Source: Sphaeroforma sirkka
Lineage: Eukaryota; Opisthokonta; Ichthyosporea; Ichthyophonida
Direction: 5' to 3'
Assembly: GCA_001586965.3 (NCBI GenBank)
Contig: LUCW03000205.1
Coordinates: 1 to 64,000 of the forward strand
DNA: 64,000 nucleotides
Made by a program: the position numbers and the translations under genes
Notes under the pieces: generated by a model
Databases searched by the model: none
What the model was told of the DNA's origin: nothing
The model's input: the letters and a program-made list of their open reading frames with translations, nothing else
Part shown: in pieces, positions 1 to 10,285 of the stretch
Numbering within the stretch: position 1 is the stretch's first letter
Layout of the letters: every line of letters starts with the position of its first letter

Positions 1-351
1 TATAATCAACGTTGCGTCACAGGATAGGGTGATATCCCAGTTGATTAATATGTATTAGTGCACGTATTGTTATAGATAGTTACATCGATGCAATTTGTAA
101 CACAGGAGTAGAACCTGCTACGCACTAAGGTATGTTTACGTATAGCAGTTTACACACCCAATAACACGTGGAGATACCTAGGCTACTCAGTCTGTCTACT
201 TACTTTAGCCTGTATGAGCAAATACCAAAGCAACATCTTCGAACGATGCTATCCCTTTTCACCCTAACAATATGTTCTCCTTTCCGAACTGTGAACACAC
301 GAGACACAGAACACCACACGGTTTATACACAACTCAACACAACGTACATAC
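1..351 (-). other. First intron of the NDUFA9-like gene, running off the window
   Basis: The minus strand reads GTATGT immediately after the exon that ends at 352, a donor also used by other genes here. I searched the rest of this stretch on the minus strand for the next NDUFA9 block (after the GQ-L-F position) and found no acceptor followed by matching sequence. The second exon therefore probably lies left of the window. Nothing else recognisable is present. Confidence 0.6.
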
Positions 352-657
352 CACGAAGTTGATTTGGCCCACATCTGCGAGAGGACGCAAGTGGCGAAAG
401 TGCAGCTCATCTCCTCTGTATGGGATGACCATCTGTGTGCCAATGCGTCCCAATCGCTGCACTAAATAACGACCTATCTGGCCTGTGGCTCCCAGTACTG
501 TCACGGTATGTCCCGATACGCTAACACGACCGCCTCGTCCGTGCTTGACCACTACATTAGACATGTTTTTCTTCTGCGTAAGAGTGTTCACATGTTGTAC
601 AGAGGCGTACGAGGCCACCACCGGCAGGCGCGGGCGAGCTATCATCAGCACAGACAT
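352..657 (-). CDS. NDUFA9: NDUFA9-like mitochondrial complex I subunit, first exon (partial)
   Basis: NDUFA9 is an accessory subunit of respiratory complex I with an NAD(P)-binding SDR-type fold, located at the matrix side of the inner membrane. The ATG at 657 opens a basic, Arg/Ser-rich presequence-like N-terminus (MSVLMIARPRLPVVAS), as expected for import. Next comes KHGRGGRVSVSGHTVTV and the nucleotide-binding loop GATGQIGRYLVQRLG, then IGTQMVIPYRGDE and HLRPLADVGQINF. These follow the family order GRGGRSSVSG-GATGFLGRY-RIGTQVIIPYR-HLKPMGDLGQ closely. A more upstream ATG at 729 is in frame, but it would place a hydrophobic stretch before the presequence, so I prefer 657. The exon ends in phase 0 after GTG at 352, followed by GTATGT. 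The rest of the gene lies outside the window. The family call is strong; the start is less certain. Confidence 0.88.
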
Positions 658-1026
658 GTTCAAAAGGTGCACAAATATGACATATACTGCGGGTTTGAAT
701 CTGTCCACTAAATAGTTCTCAAGGAACACTCTATTTAATATATTAGGGCAAATTCAAATAAAGAATATTGTATAAAAATATGTGAACTATTTTTAGACAT
801 AATTATTTATACATAGCCACCTCGCATCTCACACAAGGTCAAAATCTCAAAATACCTTGAACTATATATATATATAGATATATGTATATATAAAATATAT
901 AGATATATATATATAAATGTAAATATATATATAAAATAGATATATGCAATGTAAAATATATATATATACCATACCAGAATCACAAGTGTGGATATATGCA
1001 CCTAATATCTATACTTCGCAATCGTT
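658..1026. promoter_or_regulatory. Shared intergenic region between two divergent mitochondrial-type genes
   Basis: The NDUFA9-like start codon (657, minus) and the twin-CX9C start codon (1027, plus) face away from each other across 369 bp. Both promoters and 5' leaders must lie here, or inside the neighbouring exon. The right half is a degenerate (TA)n tract at about 861-968. No clear TATA box can be separated from that AT repeat. A bidirectional promoter is inferred from the geometry alone. Confidence 0.45.
861..968. repeat. Degenerate (TA)n microsatellite
   Basis: Runs of TA are interrupted by GA, GT and AAA steps over about 108 bp, entirely inside the divergent intergenic region. Confidence 0.85.
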
Positions 1027-1317
1027 ATGAGTGCAGCTTTCGTATACCAGCGCAAACGAGCGAATCCCAACAACCCGCGCAAGAACGCTGACATATGCGA
1101 AATCAAATGCAAGGCTAGATCGAATGATATACAAGCGTGTTATGCGACATTGACTATAAATAAACGAACAGGTGCTTATGATACAGAAAAGTGCCAGTAT
1201 GCTATGGATAGATTCAATGTGTGCTGTGAGAAAGCTAAGAAAGACGAAAGGCTTAAGAAAGAGGCCGAGATGAAAAGATCAGGGATAGATGATAGTGGAG
1301 AAATCAGTGGCAGCTAG
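1027..1317 (+). CDS. Twin CX9C (CHCH) mitochondrial protein, CMC4-like
   Basis: This single-exon ORF encodes 96 aa from ATG 1027 to TAG. Two cysteine pairs have the twin CX9C spacing: C28-x9-C38 and C56-x9-C66. There is an extra C24 (CEIKC) and a C67 giving a CC end to the second helix. Family members are imported into the mitochondrial intermembrane space by MIA40 and oxidised; many serve cytochrome c oxidase assembly. The CEI-K-C and -CC signatures recall CMC4, although the loop between the helices is longer here (17 residues). The N-terminus is basic (QRKRANPNNPRK) and the C-terminus is a charged helix with KKDERLKKEAEMKR. It is divergently paired with an NDUFA9-like gene. CHCH membership is fairly secure; the exact paralogue is not, and CHCHD1/MRPS37 or other CMC proteins are alternatives. 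Confidence 0.72.
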   Translation: MSAAFVYQRKRANPNNPRKNADICEIKCKARSNDIQACYATLTINKRTGAYDTEKCQYAMDRFNVCCEKAKKDERLKKEAEMKRSGIDDSGEISGS

Positions 1318-1439
1318 AAAGACCTTTTTACTTGCAAGTATTCTCAAGTACGTTTGCACCAATGAAAGCTGGTATTTCAGCTTACACACAGGATGCGTCA
1401 AACAGTTTGAGTTTTGTGGGTCCCCGAAAGTCTCAAGAA

Positions 1440-1510
1440 TGCGCCTCAGCTAGTAACAGCAGGGATGGATGATAGCAAAGATAAAGAGTGGTAGCTAGGA
1501 GGGACCCGCT
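1440..1510 (+). repeat. Decayed partial copy of the 3' end of the CX9C gene
   Basis: The stretch reading CAGGGATGGATGATAGCAAA and onward to GTGGTAGCTAG resembles 1277-1316 (CAGGGATAGATGATAGTGGA ... GTGGCAGCTAG). The last codons and stop of the upstream gene therefore seem to have been duplicated about 180 bp downstream and then diverged. No ORF is maintained. Confidence 0.45.
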
Positions 1511-2059
1511 GTTGCTTCAGCAACGCCACCCCGGGTGGCCTTCTCAATACCAGAATCCTACACAACGACTTTATCTTAGGTCTGAATAGTGATACGAAAT
1601 ATTGAAGTTCTTATCTCGGGTCTGGGTCGAGATATCATCGGGTATCATCAGCAAGTGCATTCACCCAGGCTGCACACAGAGCATGTCACATAGTTATAGG
1701 ACTTCTGATCCTCTATGTGCATTGTTGTGAGTGAGCGTCTATGGTGCTCGATAGTAACCGTCATCGTTACTATTTGTGAGACTCTATTGCTGGTAAACTC
1801 TCGATGTCTAGACAGAATTGCTCTAGAATGAGTTATAGCTTCAGTGCATTGGCCGGGAATGTCTCTCAGGAGTACCCGACCTCGTTGCTAGTTGTCTGGG
1901 GCTGTAGTGGGTCGTCAGATTGATCATTCGCTTGTGGGGCACTGCGATCGGTACTGCGGCTTGTGGATATACAGACGAAGAGGACATCAAAGCACCGAAT
2001 AAGAAGGTATTGTCATTCTCTTCTCGCATTTAAAAACATGTATACGTACAAACGTGTCT
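1511..2059. other. Non-coding stretch, nothing recognised
   Basis: It contains a 62-codon minus-strand ORF at 1841-2029 with no recognisable domain. There is no repeat, tRNA or obvious exon with paired splice signals. Confidence 0.4.
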
Positions 2060-2326
2060 TTACAGGTGCACGCTGTAAACAATTGTATAATACACCGGGG
2101 CTATTGAAATAAAGGCGGCGCTTACATCAATCAACTCGGGGGGTAGAAAGTATTTTTCTTGCCTTACTGTGCCGACATGAATGCGTAGAATGTCAGCGCA
2201 TATACGTGTGCAGATATCTGTGAAGTCACTTGTGCGACAATAGCATTGTAGTGCGCCACCATTTTGTGGTTGCGAGAGCGGCATTAGATCAGCGGGTACA
2301 CACGTAAAACACGCAGGATTTGCCAT
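2060..2326 (-). CDS. Hypothetical small Cys-containing protein or first exon
   Basis: The ATG at 2326 opens 88 codons. The N-terminal half contains CFTC and CYC with further cysteines at ICTRIC, which could bind metal; the second half is hydrophobic. A donor-like GTAAGC at 2125 and an acceptor-like TTTACAG just after it would give an alternative C-terminus (RAPVKTRLYVYMFLNARRE) through a 53-nt intron. That is shorter than the other introns modelled here, so I do not prefer it. I do not recognise a family. The protein-like composition supports a gene only weakly. Confidence 0.3.
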   Translation of the reverse strand: MANPACFTCVPADLMPLSQPQNGGALQCYCRTSDFTDICTRICADILRIHVGTVRQEKYFLPPELIDVSAAFISIAPVYYTIVYSVHL

Positions 2327-3127
2327 GTTATCATCCGTCAGTGAGTAGTACGCGGATATGACTTAATGTTTAAAGTTTTCGGATATAAGTAACAGAGACG
2401 CCCACGACGGATTGCATCCGCTGCTCGATTCAGTTCGTTCCCAACTACTAGTATATTCCAACCATACCAAGGCGACCATTATGGGAAGGGTCTGCAATCA
2501 AACTCTATTACAATATGACGTATGTTGATTATTTTGAGCTCGCCCTTAGTATAGTTCAACGCTGCGGCGAACCATTCTAACTAGTGAATGATTGTGTGAT
2601 TGGACTGTGAGGAAGAAAAGAGTATAGGTTCATCGTTCCTTCTGTATTGGTGCATGTACTGCAAACTCGTACATGCACTTGTCATGTACGTTCCCTGTAC
2701 ACCGGCGTTTTTTTTTCGTCGAGCGTGTCTGATTCCAATACTAACAACCCGAACCTGGCTGCGCTGTCCACTTTCAATAAAATCTCCTTTTAATTGTCTT
2801 AGAGTAATATTCTAATAATATATGCAGAGCATATTTAGGTTTAATGGACATGGGCACAGCCAGTCCGGTCTGGATACCAATAAAAGTGTACGATGATACT
2901 CAAGGTGGCCCTCCAGATCCTATATAGCTTGAACGGATCGTTGCAGTTGCCTTGGACCGATTATATTGATATAAATATTCAAAGGAACTCCCAAATCATG
3001 TCCCAAGTAACTTGGTATTGCATACAGAATCCATCAAGTTTATTCCCATTCGTCATGGCCAAGTCCGGTCCGTATACTAATGAAAATTCATAATGACCTG
3101 TCAAACTTGGTGCTATGATAGTCTCAA
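2327..3127. other. Intergenic stretch, nothing recognised
   Basis: Two short plus-strand ORFs (2600-2815 and 2893-3093) have no recognisable motifs and do not start at a convincing context. No RNA gene or repeat is visible. Confidence 0.4.
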
Positions 3128-3626
3128 TTATCCTATCATCAAGCTGAAATCTGTGGTAGCTTCTCGATATAGCATGCAGTAAACATCACCATTGTCCAAG
3201 ACCGCCGCTATCGATGGATTTAGTGACCTGAATATACTAATACAACCCTCCCGCCTGCCAGGGTGGCTGTACTTGTCTGTATATAAATCTCGAATATCCG
3301 CCAGAACTAAACACATGGCAACGCTTGGCACGACAGGTAATGTGATGAAACGCCATGTTTTCACTACGTTTGCGTACTGAAATATACTTTCACTGTTGCT
3401 TTTATATACTGAGATGTTTTTTGAAAGCAACTACTTATATTTCGCAACAAGCAGCTAAATACTTCGTAGCTTCAGATTTATAATACAATTTTTGAACTGG
3501 TGTTCTGTTATCTTCTGCATCTGAGTTGCGTTTGTTGAGCAGCCGTTGTTAAGGCAAACTGAGCTTTCGTCTCACCGAAAGCGAGAATGTATATAGTGCA
3601 GCGAACAATGTATTTTGCAGACTCAT
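3128..3626 (-). CDS. Small two-exon single-TM protein, possibly COX6A-like
   Basis: Exon 1 runs 3626-3576 (MSLQNTLFAALYTFSLS) to donor GTGAGA. Exon 2 runs 3376-3128 after acceptor TATATTTCAG; both junctions are phase 0, giving 99 aa. The core KTWRFITLPVVPSVAMCLVL is a transmembrane helix preceded by an aromatic/basic edge. It resembles the K-W-x2-x-T-x-x-V-A-x-P-x-V-A block of cytochrome c oxidase subunit 6A. Downstream, a His/Pro/Arg linker (DKYSHPGRREG) and DNGDV sit where COX6A has its HPEF and WGDGD motifs, but the WGDG signature itself is not preserved. If correct, the product would be an inner-membrane subunit of complex IV, fitting the mitochondrial neighbours. The spliced small-membrane-protein model is moderate; the COX6A assignment is weak. 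Confidence 0.4.
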
Positions 3627-4931
3627 GCTTCTCTGGTATGGTCAAGAGTATTTCGGAATGTTTCATGAACGCGGAGCACGTGACAGAATGTGTTTACAAA
3701 TGTCGAACAAGGAGAACGCTCGACTGGCCATCTCGAACGGATTGCAGGCACCAGGATCCCTTTCTCGCAGATAAGTAGAGATATTGAACGGATGTCATTT
3801 AATCAATTGAACAAACTTTCATCGTGAGAGAGCGACGGTGAGTGTTCAGAAGCACATATTCAGATGCAAATCGATTTCAATATAGGTAATTTTGTGCAAA
3901 TGACAACGTATCTTGATGACGGCCTAGTGCGTCTACTGCGTATGTATCTCCAGTTATGGTAGCATTGGCAATTCATTAGTTTCCGCTGCAACTTTCGAGC
4001 TGACCTAACTTCTTTCGGCTTTGTATCTGAGTGCACGGCACTGGTCATTATGAATATATAGGACTCAAACGAAGGGTTGTGATTGTGAGTGTACCCGTTC
4101 CAGGACAACATTTGTGTAACATGTACAAGCTCCGTTCCCTGTATGCGTGTCAAGTATATTCGGTGTACAGATAATGAAGCGCTACGGAACATGAGCTCCC
4201 GCTGTGAAATGCCAACACTTCTTGATCATCTTCGCTTGCATCCTTGCTAGTACGGCACCTACTTGGTACGAGTGTGACAACGACTACACCAACGAAAGGA
4301 ACCAGCTTGATTATAGCAAAATATTTAAATATGTAGGCTTGTTAATAAACACATACCGGCAACCCCCTGGTGTAGACAAAAGAGGTACGGTAAGTCATTT
4401 AAAAAAATCGACAGTTGTTGCATATAGCAAGACGTTCACAGTCCCCTAAAAGCACTGACTAAGGCATATAGGAATATGAATACTTGTCAAGTTCAATACG
4501 AATATGCTAGTAAAAATAGTACCTATATTAGGAGAAGTTTATTGGTAAGCCTAAGGCTATTACTTATTTCAGTCCCCCCTGCTACGAATAGGGGGGGGTG
4601 GGAGTTCTTCGGGGCATTCAAAGTGGATGGCATCGAGGCATAGCAGTAGTTGTGATCTATAAACCCCGCGAACCACAAGTTGGTAGACATTCCACAATGG
4701 ATTGTCATCCCGAACCCGTTGCTTTGGTTGCTTTGTTAGCAGCTTGGTGCACTAATTTATGGGTACCTGTTGCAGGCTAAAGGGAGAAGACGCGGGTGAA
4801 CGTGTACGTATCTCCGCGGAAGTGCGTCATCATACCATGCTGGGATGGTATAAGCACACTTTCTTATATCTAATTTATATTTGGAATTTTGCTGTTAAAA
4901 AGATGCAAACAGTTCTTCTCTTAAACGCAGA
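3627..4931. other. Intergenic stretch with unassigned short ORFs
   Basis: A minus-strand ORF from ATG 4192 begins MFRSASLSVHRIYLTR, which looks like a mitochondrial presequence, but I found no convincing splice path to a following exon. A plus-strand open frame at 4204-4449 has a hydrophobic segment (FLIIFACILASTAPTW) and a GTAAGT donor at 4391, but no ATG, so it could be an internal exon. Neither supports a gene on its own. Confidence 0.3.
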
Positions 4932-5801
4932 TCAGACTGAGTTTCGTGTTAATTCGAAGCGTTGAGAGTCCGTTGGAAGGTGCAATGTGCACGAGACAGA
5001 GAATAAAGACAGGGTCAAAGATAGCACCAAAACGGTGTTACAAATGATAGACCCAATCAGCAGGTAGATGCTGCTCTCTTCCCTCCCATAGAAAGCTGGC
5101 AGGTCGTCGTAAGTCATGTATAGCGTAAAGCTCATAATTAATAAGCACTCCGTAATCCCCGCCATTGCCGTGGAAACAAGGTGCATGGCCATAAGATTCC
5201 CAGATCCCTCGCTTTCAACGCCCGACATACGTATGTTGTTAAGTACAATAACTATACTAGCCGATACACCTGCGCACCAGGAGAATAAAAGCGACAAAAG
5301 CAAGGTTGGGTCGGCGACTTCATTCCACCTATTTAGAGCCATGCTCAGGAGTCCCACAGACTCAGGTTGTGCCATGCTTTCCTTAGTGTATACATACCAA
5401 TCTCGATATAATAGACTCACTACGATCAATGCAAACCCAACGATTCCGCTCCACATTACGAAAGTGTCGACCCACTTTCTACGCTGCGAGTTGAACTGGT
5501 ACTCGTTATATGCGTAAAACTTCACTTGTGATTTGAATTGCGCTTCAGAATCATATTCATCACCTTCTGAATCGCCATTGCCATACATAGCTAATTCTAC
5601 ATCGTTATAATCAGGTAAAACCCCATTATCGAGCATCTCTTCACCAGACACGGTGGCCTCTGATTTTGTTTTATATGCTGGTAATGGGGATGTGGGGCGA
5701 TTTTGTGACATATTATTTTGAGCATGTACATACGGGCTCGCCTCAGAGCCCATTGAAAGCATTGACGTAGTACTCATGTTGTCTGTTTTGGACTGTTGCA
5801 T
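4932..5801 (-). CDS. Four-transmembrane protein of unknown family
   Basis: This intronless ORF encodes 289 aa from ATG 5801 to TGA 4932. Residues 1-110 are a polar, probably cytosolic tail rich in Ser, Asn, Met and acidic residues (GNGDSEGDEYDSEAQ). Four hydrophobic segments follow at about 113-133, 166-187, 203-226 and 244-268. A first extracellular-type loop of about 30 residues contains RDWYVY and NRWNEVADP. The two-in/two-out layout and short C-terminal tail are the plan of claudin/PMP22/tetraspanin-like or Sur7-like proteins. I do not see the claudin W-GLW-C-C signature or a CCG tetraspanin motif, so no family is assigned. A membrane protein of plasma or internal membranes is likely. Single-exon structure contrasts with the intron-rich genes further right. 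Confidence 0.7.
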   Translation of the reverse strand: MQQSKTDNMSTTSMLSMGSEASPYVHAQNNMSQNRPTSPLPAYKTKSEATVSGEEMLDNGVLPDYNDVELAMYGNGDSEGDEYDSEAQFKSQVKFYAYNEYQFNSQRRKWVDTFVMWSGIVGFALIVVSLLYRDWYVYTKESMAQPESVGLLSMALNRWNEVADPTLLLSLLFSWCAGVSASIVIVLNNIRMSGVESEGSGNLMAMHLVSTAMAGITECLLIMSFTLYMTYDDLPAFYGREESSIYLLIGSIICNTVLVLSLTLSLFSVSCTLHLPTDSQRFELTRNSV

Positions 5802-6141
5802 GCTAAGGTCTTTAGTTGCACGTCTTTTGAGAAATTTCTTTTTATCTGACTGACTCCTGCAGTTGATCCACCATTATATTCAAAAACTACCACCTCTTCT
5901 AAATACACACTGAGACTCTCATGATTTTTGACAGCAGCAATAAAACATATCAGGAGCCGGGAGAGACACTTCAGATCGGGCTTTCTCTGTTATTCTGTCA
6001 CTGTGTACTGAAAAAGTCAAATGTCAAAAGCAGGGTAGTGTACGTACATCATACATGTGCGTAGATAAAAAGATATAAATAAATCCATACGTAACTTCCA
6101 CAATTGTTTGAGTAGAAAAGAAACTCGAACTTCCCATCATC
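5802..6141. other. Upstream region of the four-TM gene
   Basis: This is the 5' flank of the minus-strand four-TM gene and of a short plus-strand ORF. It contains several T-rich runs. I cannot define a transcription start. Confidence 0.35.
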
Positions 6142-6300
6142 ATGTGGCAACTAATCGAAAGGTGGGAAAGTCAACCCGAACCTCGTGAGACTTACAATCA
6201 CCAATTATGCTACTTTTGGGTAGATGGTACAGAACAACAAGTACTCGCAATCTTTTCATTGATCGATTTCGGCTCCCAAAGACTCTTATTGGTGGCCTAA
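6142..6300 (+). CDS. Hypothetical 52-aa ORF
   Basis: ATG 6142 to TAA 6300 encodes 52 aa. The segment YFWVDGTEQQVLAIFSLIDF has protein-like composition, with an even mix of charged and hydrophobic residues. No family is recognised and no splice signals are evident. It may be a small gene, a terminal exon or a remnant of a transposon ORF. Confidence 0.25.
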   Translation: MWQLIERWESQPEPRETYNHQLCYFWVDGTEQQVLAIFSLIDFGSQRLLLVA

Positions 6301-6419
6301 ATTAATTAAGGAAAAGATTGCCGTGGAGCATGCTGCTTTGTTTGGCGGCACCATATGTACTGAATTACTGACTATGTAGTTTAAATACTGTAAATATTTA
6401 TTTATTTTCTCACAATCTG

Positions 6420-6960
6420 CCTTTTTATATATATTTTTTAAAAACACAGACAGAGGTTCATCAGACAGAGAGCGGTCTGCCAGCCGGCCTCAGCCCTCTG
6501 AGTTCAGACCTCATGCCTCAGGGCTCAGGGCCTCCGGTGAGTCTTGGATTTATATATTTTCACCAGAGTTCCAGATATGTTCCAGACCCTTCAGTCTGGA
6601 CTCTGGAGCCTGGCCCCAGGACCCAGGTTCCACTGCTCCAAACTTCCAGGTTCCTGTCTTATCCCCTCTACTACATAGAATCATATATTTAGTAACTAGC
6701 AGAGGTCCAGAATCCAGACAGGGTGTGTGTTTGAGAATAGGGGGTAATATTTAGACTCTCTCTCTAGAGAGTAGAGTAGACTCTCTCTCTGAGAGAGAGT
6801 AGTAGAGAGAGAGCTCTCTACTAATAGTGTGACTGTGTAACGGCTGAGGCTCACCGCTCACGTCATAGGGCTCTGGGAGTAACGACTGACGACCTCACGG
6901 CTCACGCCCGCGGCCGTCGTAGACCCTTGATTGCCGTTTGCTTAACCATTGTTCTCGATA
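6420..6960. repeat. CAG/CTG- and CCAG-rich cryptically simple sequence with a CT/GA hairpin
   Basis: Short words such as CAGA, TCAGG, CCAG and TCTGGA recur at irregular spacing. At about 6752-6822, CT-dinucleotide and GA-dinucleotide runs alternate (ACTCTCTCTCT then GAGAGAGAGT), so the stretch can fold into imperfect hairpins. There is no open reading frame. This looks like slippage-generated sequence rather than a gene. Confidence 0.5.
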
Positions 6961-9149
6961 TATGCCTTGTCATCATGATTTTTCTTCACACTTTGCATTG
7001 CATTGCTTGACCTGTAAATCTTTTTCGATAAATATATGCCTTTTTATCATGGTTTTTCGCACTTTGTTTTTCTACGCTCTTATAGTTGACAGTCTAGCAC
7101 ATGATGGCCTGTTAGCTGATGTGGTCGCATATTTGTTTTTTGTTTTTTCATTTGAAATAAACGTGAAGTTAACGTGATTCGTGAACCCGACAACCGATGA
7201 ACGTATTTGGATGTCTTTTTTTTTTTAAACAAAATTATGTTTATATTTTAAATTATGTTCAGAACTTGTTCAGATTTTTAAATAAAAAATGCACTCTACA
7301 GTACAATTTGGTTGATTTGTTTTTTAGAAAACAAAACAATTATATCAACAACAAAAAAAAAACCAGAATTCACAGTGTCTAAATCTAAGGTCAATACATT
7401 ATGCCGTTATGGAATAGTGGTTGAACGTAAACGCATATTTATTCAATTTTAAAAGATTATAACGGTTATAATGTGATCAGAAGAACCTACCTAAGTTATT
7501 CTTTAGGACTAGTTTGTATGTGAAAATCAGTAAACACAAAATGTTTAGACTCGAAAGGTGTATCTATGAGCACACAAAGGACCGCGTATAGAATAAAAGT
7601 TCGACGTAAACGTATATTTATCACTGAAAGAGTAGCTGTAGAGTCCCTATTTTTTTTTATTGATCTTGATATCTGTAGGGAACGCTTTTTCCCCATTTGT
7701 AGGCCGGGGTCCTCAATATATATATTTTTTAAATAGAGCATACTTTTGTGGGTCCGTTTATTGACGGCTAAAACGAAAAGTTGCTTTATAAAAAAGGCGA
7801 GGGGCGTTCCCAGTATCTCATCCTCAGGTCTCAGCTCACCATGTGCGGGATATATTCACGTTAATAGCTAACCTCTTAGGAGAAAGGCTTTTGGTCTCTA
7901 CGGCGCCCTAGCAATGTTTTTCGATTTATAAACTTTTTAACGGAAACCGATTTGAAGTTAGGACTCTAAATATGTACTATTTTTTTTAACAAAATATTTC
8001 AAAAACCTAAAACCAAATCACTATTTATTTACAATTTAGTCTATTTATTTATCCTCTAGAAGTACAGTTTATATTATTTTTTTGAAGTACAGATACTTTT
8101 TTTGAGATTTGTACTATGTACTATGCAGTGGTCGCAAACCCAAAAGTCAGACTTTTATTAGTATTTAGTGGTCGCAGACTCGCAGTCACCAGTCTTAACT
8201 CATCTTTTTTTTTTCTGGCAAATACAACAAAAAGAGTGAATATATATACCTTAAAAGTATGTAAAGTCTTGACTCCTAGGTCTACTGTCTCTCTCAGTTA
8301 GTGTAGTCTGTCAGTTCATTCAGGCTCTAAGTCAGTCTGTCACAAACTCATAGTCTATCGACACCTCTACAGTCTAAGTTGTTGCGTGTCTGAATCCACA
8401 ACTCTACACTCCTCTCACAGTCTCACTCTGTCACCCACTCACCCTGCACTGCCTGGCCCTGTAGTCTGCACTTTGCACTCTGCTCAGCTCTGGTCCTGCA
8501 CAGTGTACAGAGCACAGAGCACATCGCACCCCTGAGTGGGCTCTGACCCCCAAAAGTAGAGTATACATAATACATCACAGTCCACACAGCAAGAAGAAGA
8601 GAGAGAGAAGACTGCAGAGTGCAGAAGCCAGAGTCAGAGACTTAGACTTAAGAGTCAGTCAGTCAGACTGTCAGTATGTGTTAGAGACTCCCGAGGGACA
8701 GTATGCGAGTCATGAGTATGACTCATAGGTGCTCAGGACTGCTGACTGCTGATTGCATGGCTGCATGCTACATATATTAATTTTTCTTGTAATTTGTTTG
8801 TTTTTTTAAAAAAAACCAAAAAACCAAACAAACAAAAAAATATCTCTATTGCAGTCACAGTCAATGAAGTCAATCCAGTTGTGAACTTGTGAGTTGTGAC
8901 TACAGTGCACTGATAAATTTAATTTTACACCTCTACACTCATCAGTGATCAGGCCCTCGATCCTCAGGACCTCAGGGTATAATAATAGCCGCCAGGAGGT
9001 CCAAGACTACAGAGAGAGTCTACGATCACCAGACCGCCAGAGCCGCCTGACTCGCCAGAGAGATCCGCCAGAGATTATTGATTGGAGAGCGAACGACAAA
9101 AGCTTGTATAAATTGAATATCTACACAACAATTTCCTTGCACACGTGCG
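6961..9149. other. AT-rich and cryptically simple DNA, no gene seen
   Basis: About 6961-8290 is AT-rich with many T and A runs. About 8290-9080 returns to GTCTG/CAGAG-rich text with local word repeats. An imperfect palindrome of TTTGTTTG...CAAACAAA lies at about 8798-8845. Short plus-strand ORFs here are low in complexity and unconvincing. Confidence 0.45.
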
Positions 9150-9224
9150 GTAGTCTTGAAGTGCCATAACAAATGCAATACAATACCAGTCTTGAAGTGC
9201 CATAACAAATGCAATACAATACCA
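9150..9224. repeat. 36-bp tandem duplication
   Basis: The sequence beginning AGTCTTGAAGTGCCATAACA and ending in ACAATACCA occurs twice back to back without change. Confidence 0.9.
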
Positions 9225-9314
9225 CGCTAAAGTATATTATATTTATTATTCCTAGTTAAGTTTGGATATGTGTCGTTACGAGTTAATACATGCGTTGAAC
9301 AATACATATGTATA

Positions 9315-9316
9315 TA

Positions 9317-9387
<71 letters not shown>

Positions 9388-9484
9388 GTGTCTGTGTCTT
9401 TGTACACGTCTGTTTGTATGCGTGTCTGTGTACACATGTCCACGTGTGCTTTTATATATATATATATATATATATACTATATCA

Positions 9485-9532
<48 letters not shown>

Positions 9533-9890
9533 ACATATGTGTATATTGTGTGTGTGTGTGTGTGTGTATGTGTGCGTGTGTGTGTGCATATGCATACGTG
9601 TGTGTGTGTGCATTATACACTTAAAATAAACGTAGAATGTGTGCTTCTGTTTTTGTTTGTCTGTCTGTATATATATATATATATAGTGTGTAAATGTGTG
9701 TCTGTGTATGTGTATACACTTAAATAAACGTAGAACGTGTGCTTCTGTTTTTGTTTTGTCTGTCCTGTATATATATATATATATTTGTGTGTAGTGTGTA
9801 AACGTGTCTGTGTCTGTGCATGTGTGTTATAGAATTACATATGTGTATATTATTTTCTATATTCGTATATATATATTTATAAATATATAA

Positions 9891-9981
<91 letters not shown>

Positions 9982-10285
9982 TATATATATATAGGCATAT
10001 ATGCATGTGTGTGTGTGTGTGTGTGTGTTATAATTATATATGTGTATATGTACATCCATATTTTTTATATTCACATCCACATATATATATATTTATATAT
10101 ATCTGTGTATGTGTGTGTGGGTGCTTGAATGTATGTGAGTATATATACATATATATATGTGTGTGTGTGTGTGTGTTGTGTGTGTGTGTGTGTGTGTGTG
10201 TTTTGTGTGAGTGCACATACATTCATATATATATATAGTGTGTGTGTAGAATTTACTTATTCATATATATATATATGAAAGTTCG
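9315..10285. repeat. Compound (TA)n/(GT)n microsatellite block
   Basis: Long (TA)n arrays lie at about 9319-9382, 9456-9525 and 9893-9978, with (GT)n at about 9549-9610, 10005-10028 and 10160-10202. Inside, 9616-9714 and 9715-9815 form a diverged tandem pair of about 99 bp that begins TACACTTAAA and contains ACGTAGAA. Apparent ORFs here only encode Tyr-Ile or Val-Cys repeats. Confidence 0.95.

Noticed and set aside
168-469. Plus-strand ORFs over the NDUFA9-like exon and its intron
   Set aside because: They are antisense to a recognised exon and lack protein-like composition.
1841-2029. Second exon of the Cys-containing ORF at 2060-2326
   Set aside because: The frame does not connect through a plausible acceptor in phase.
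4204-4449. Secreted-protein-like ORF with a signal-peptide-like start
   Set aside because: The only in-frame start is GTG, with a stop just upstream; it may be an exon but cannot be called a gene.
9262-10238. Many ORFs of 60-120 codons on both strands
   Set aside because: They encode only Tyr-Ile, Val-Cys or His-Thr dipeptide runs from TA and GT repeats.
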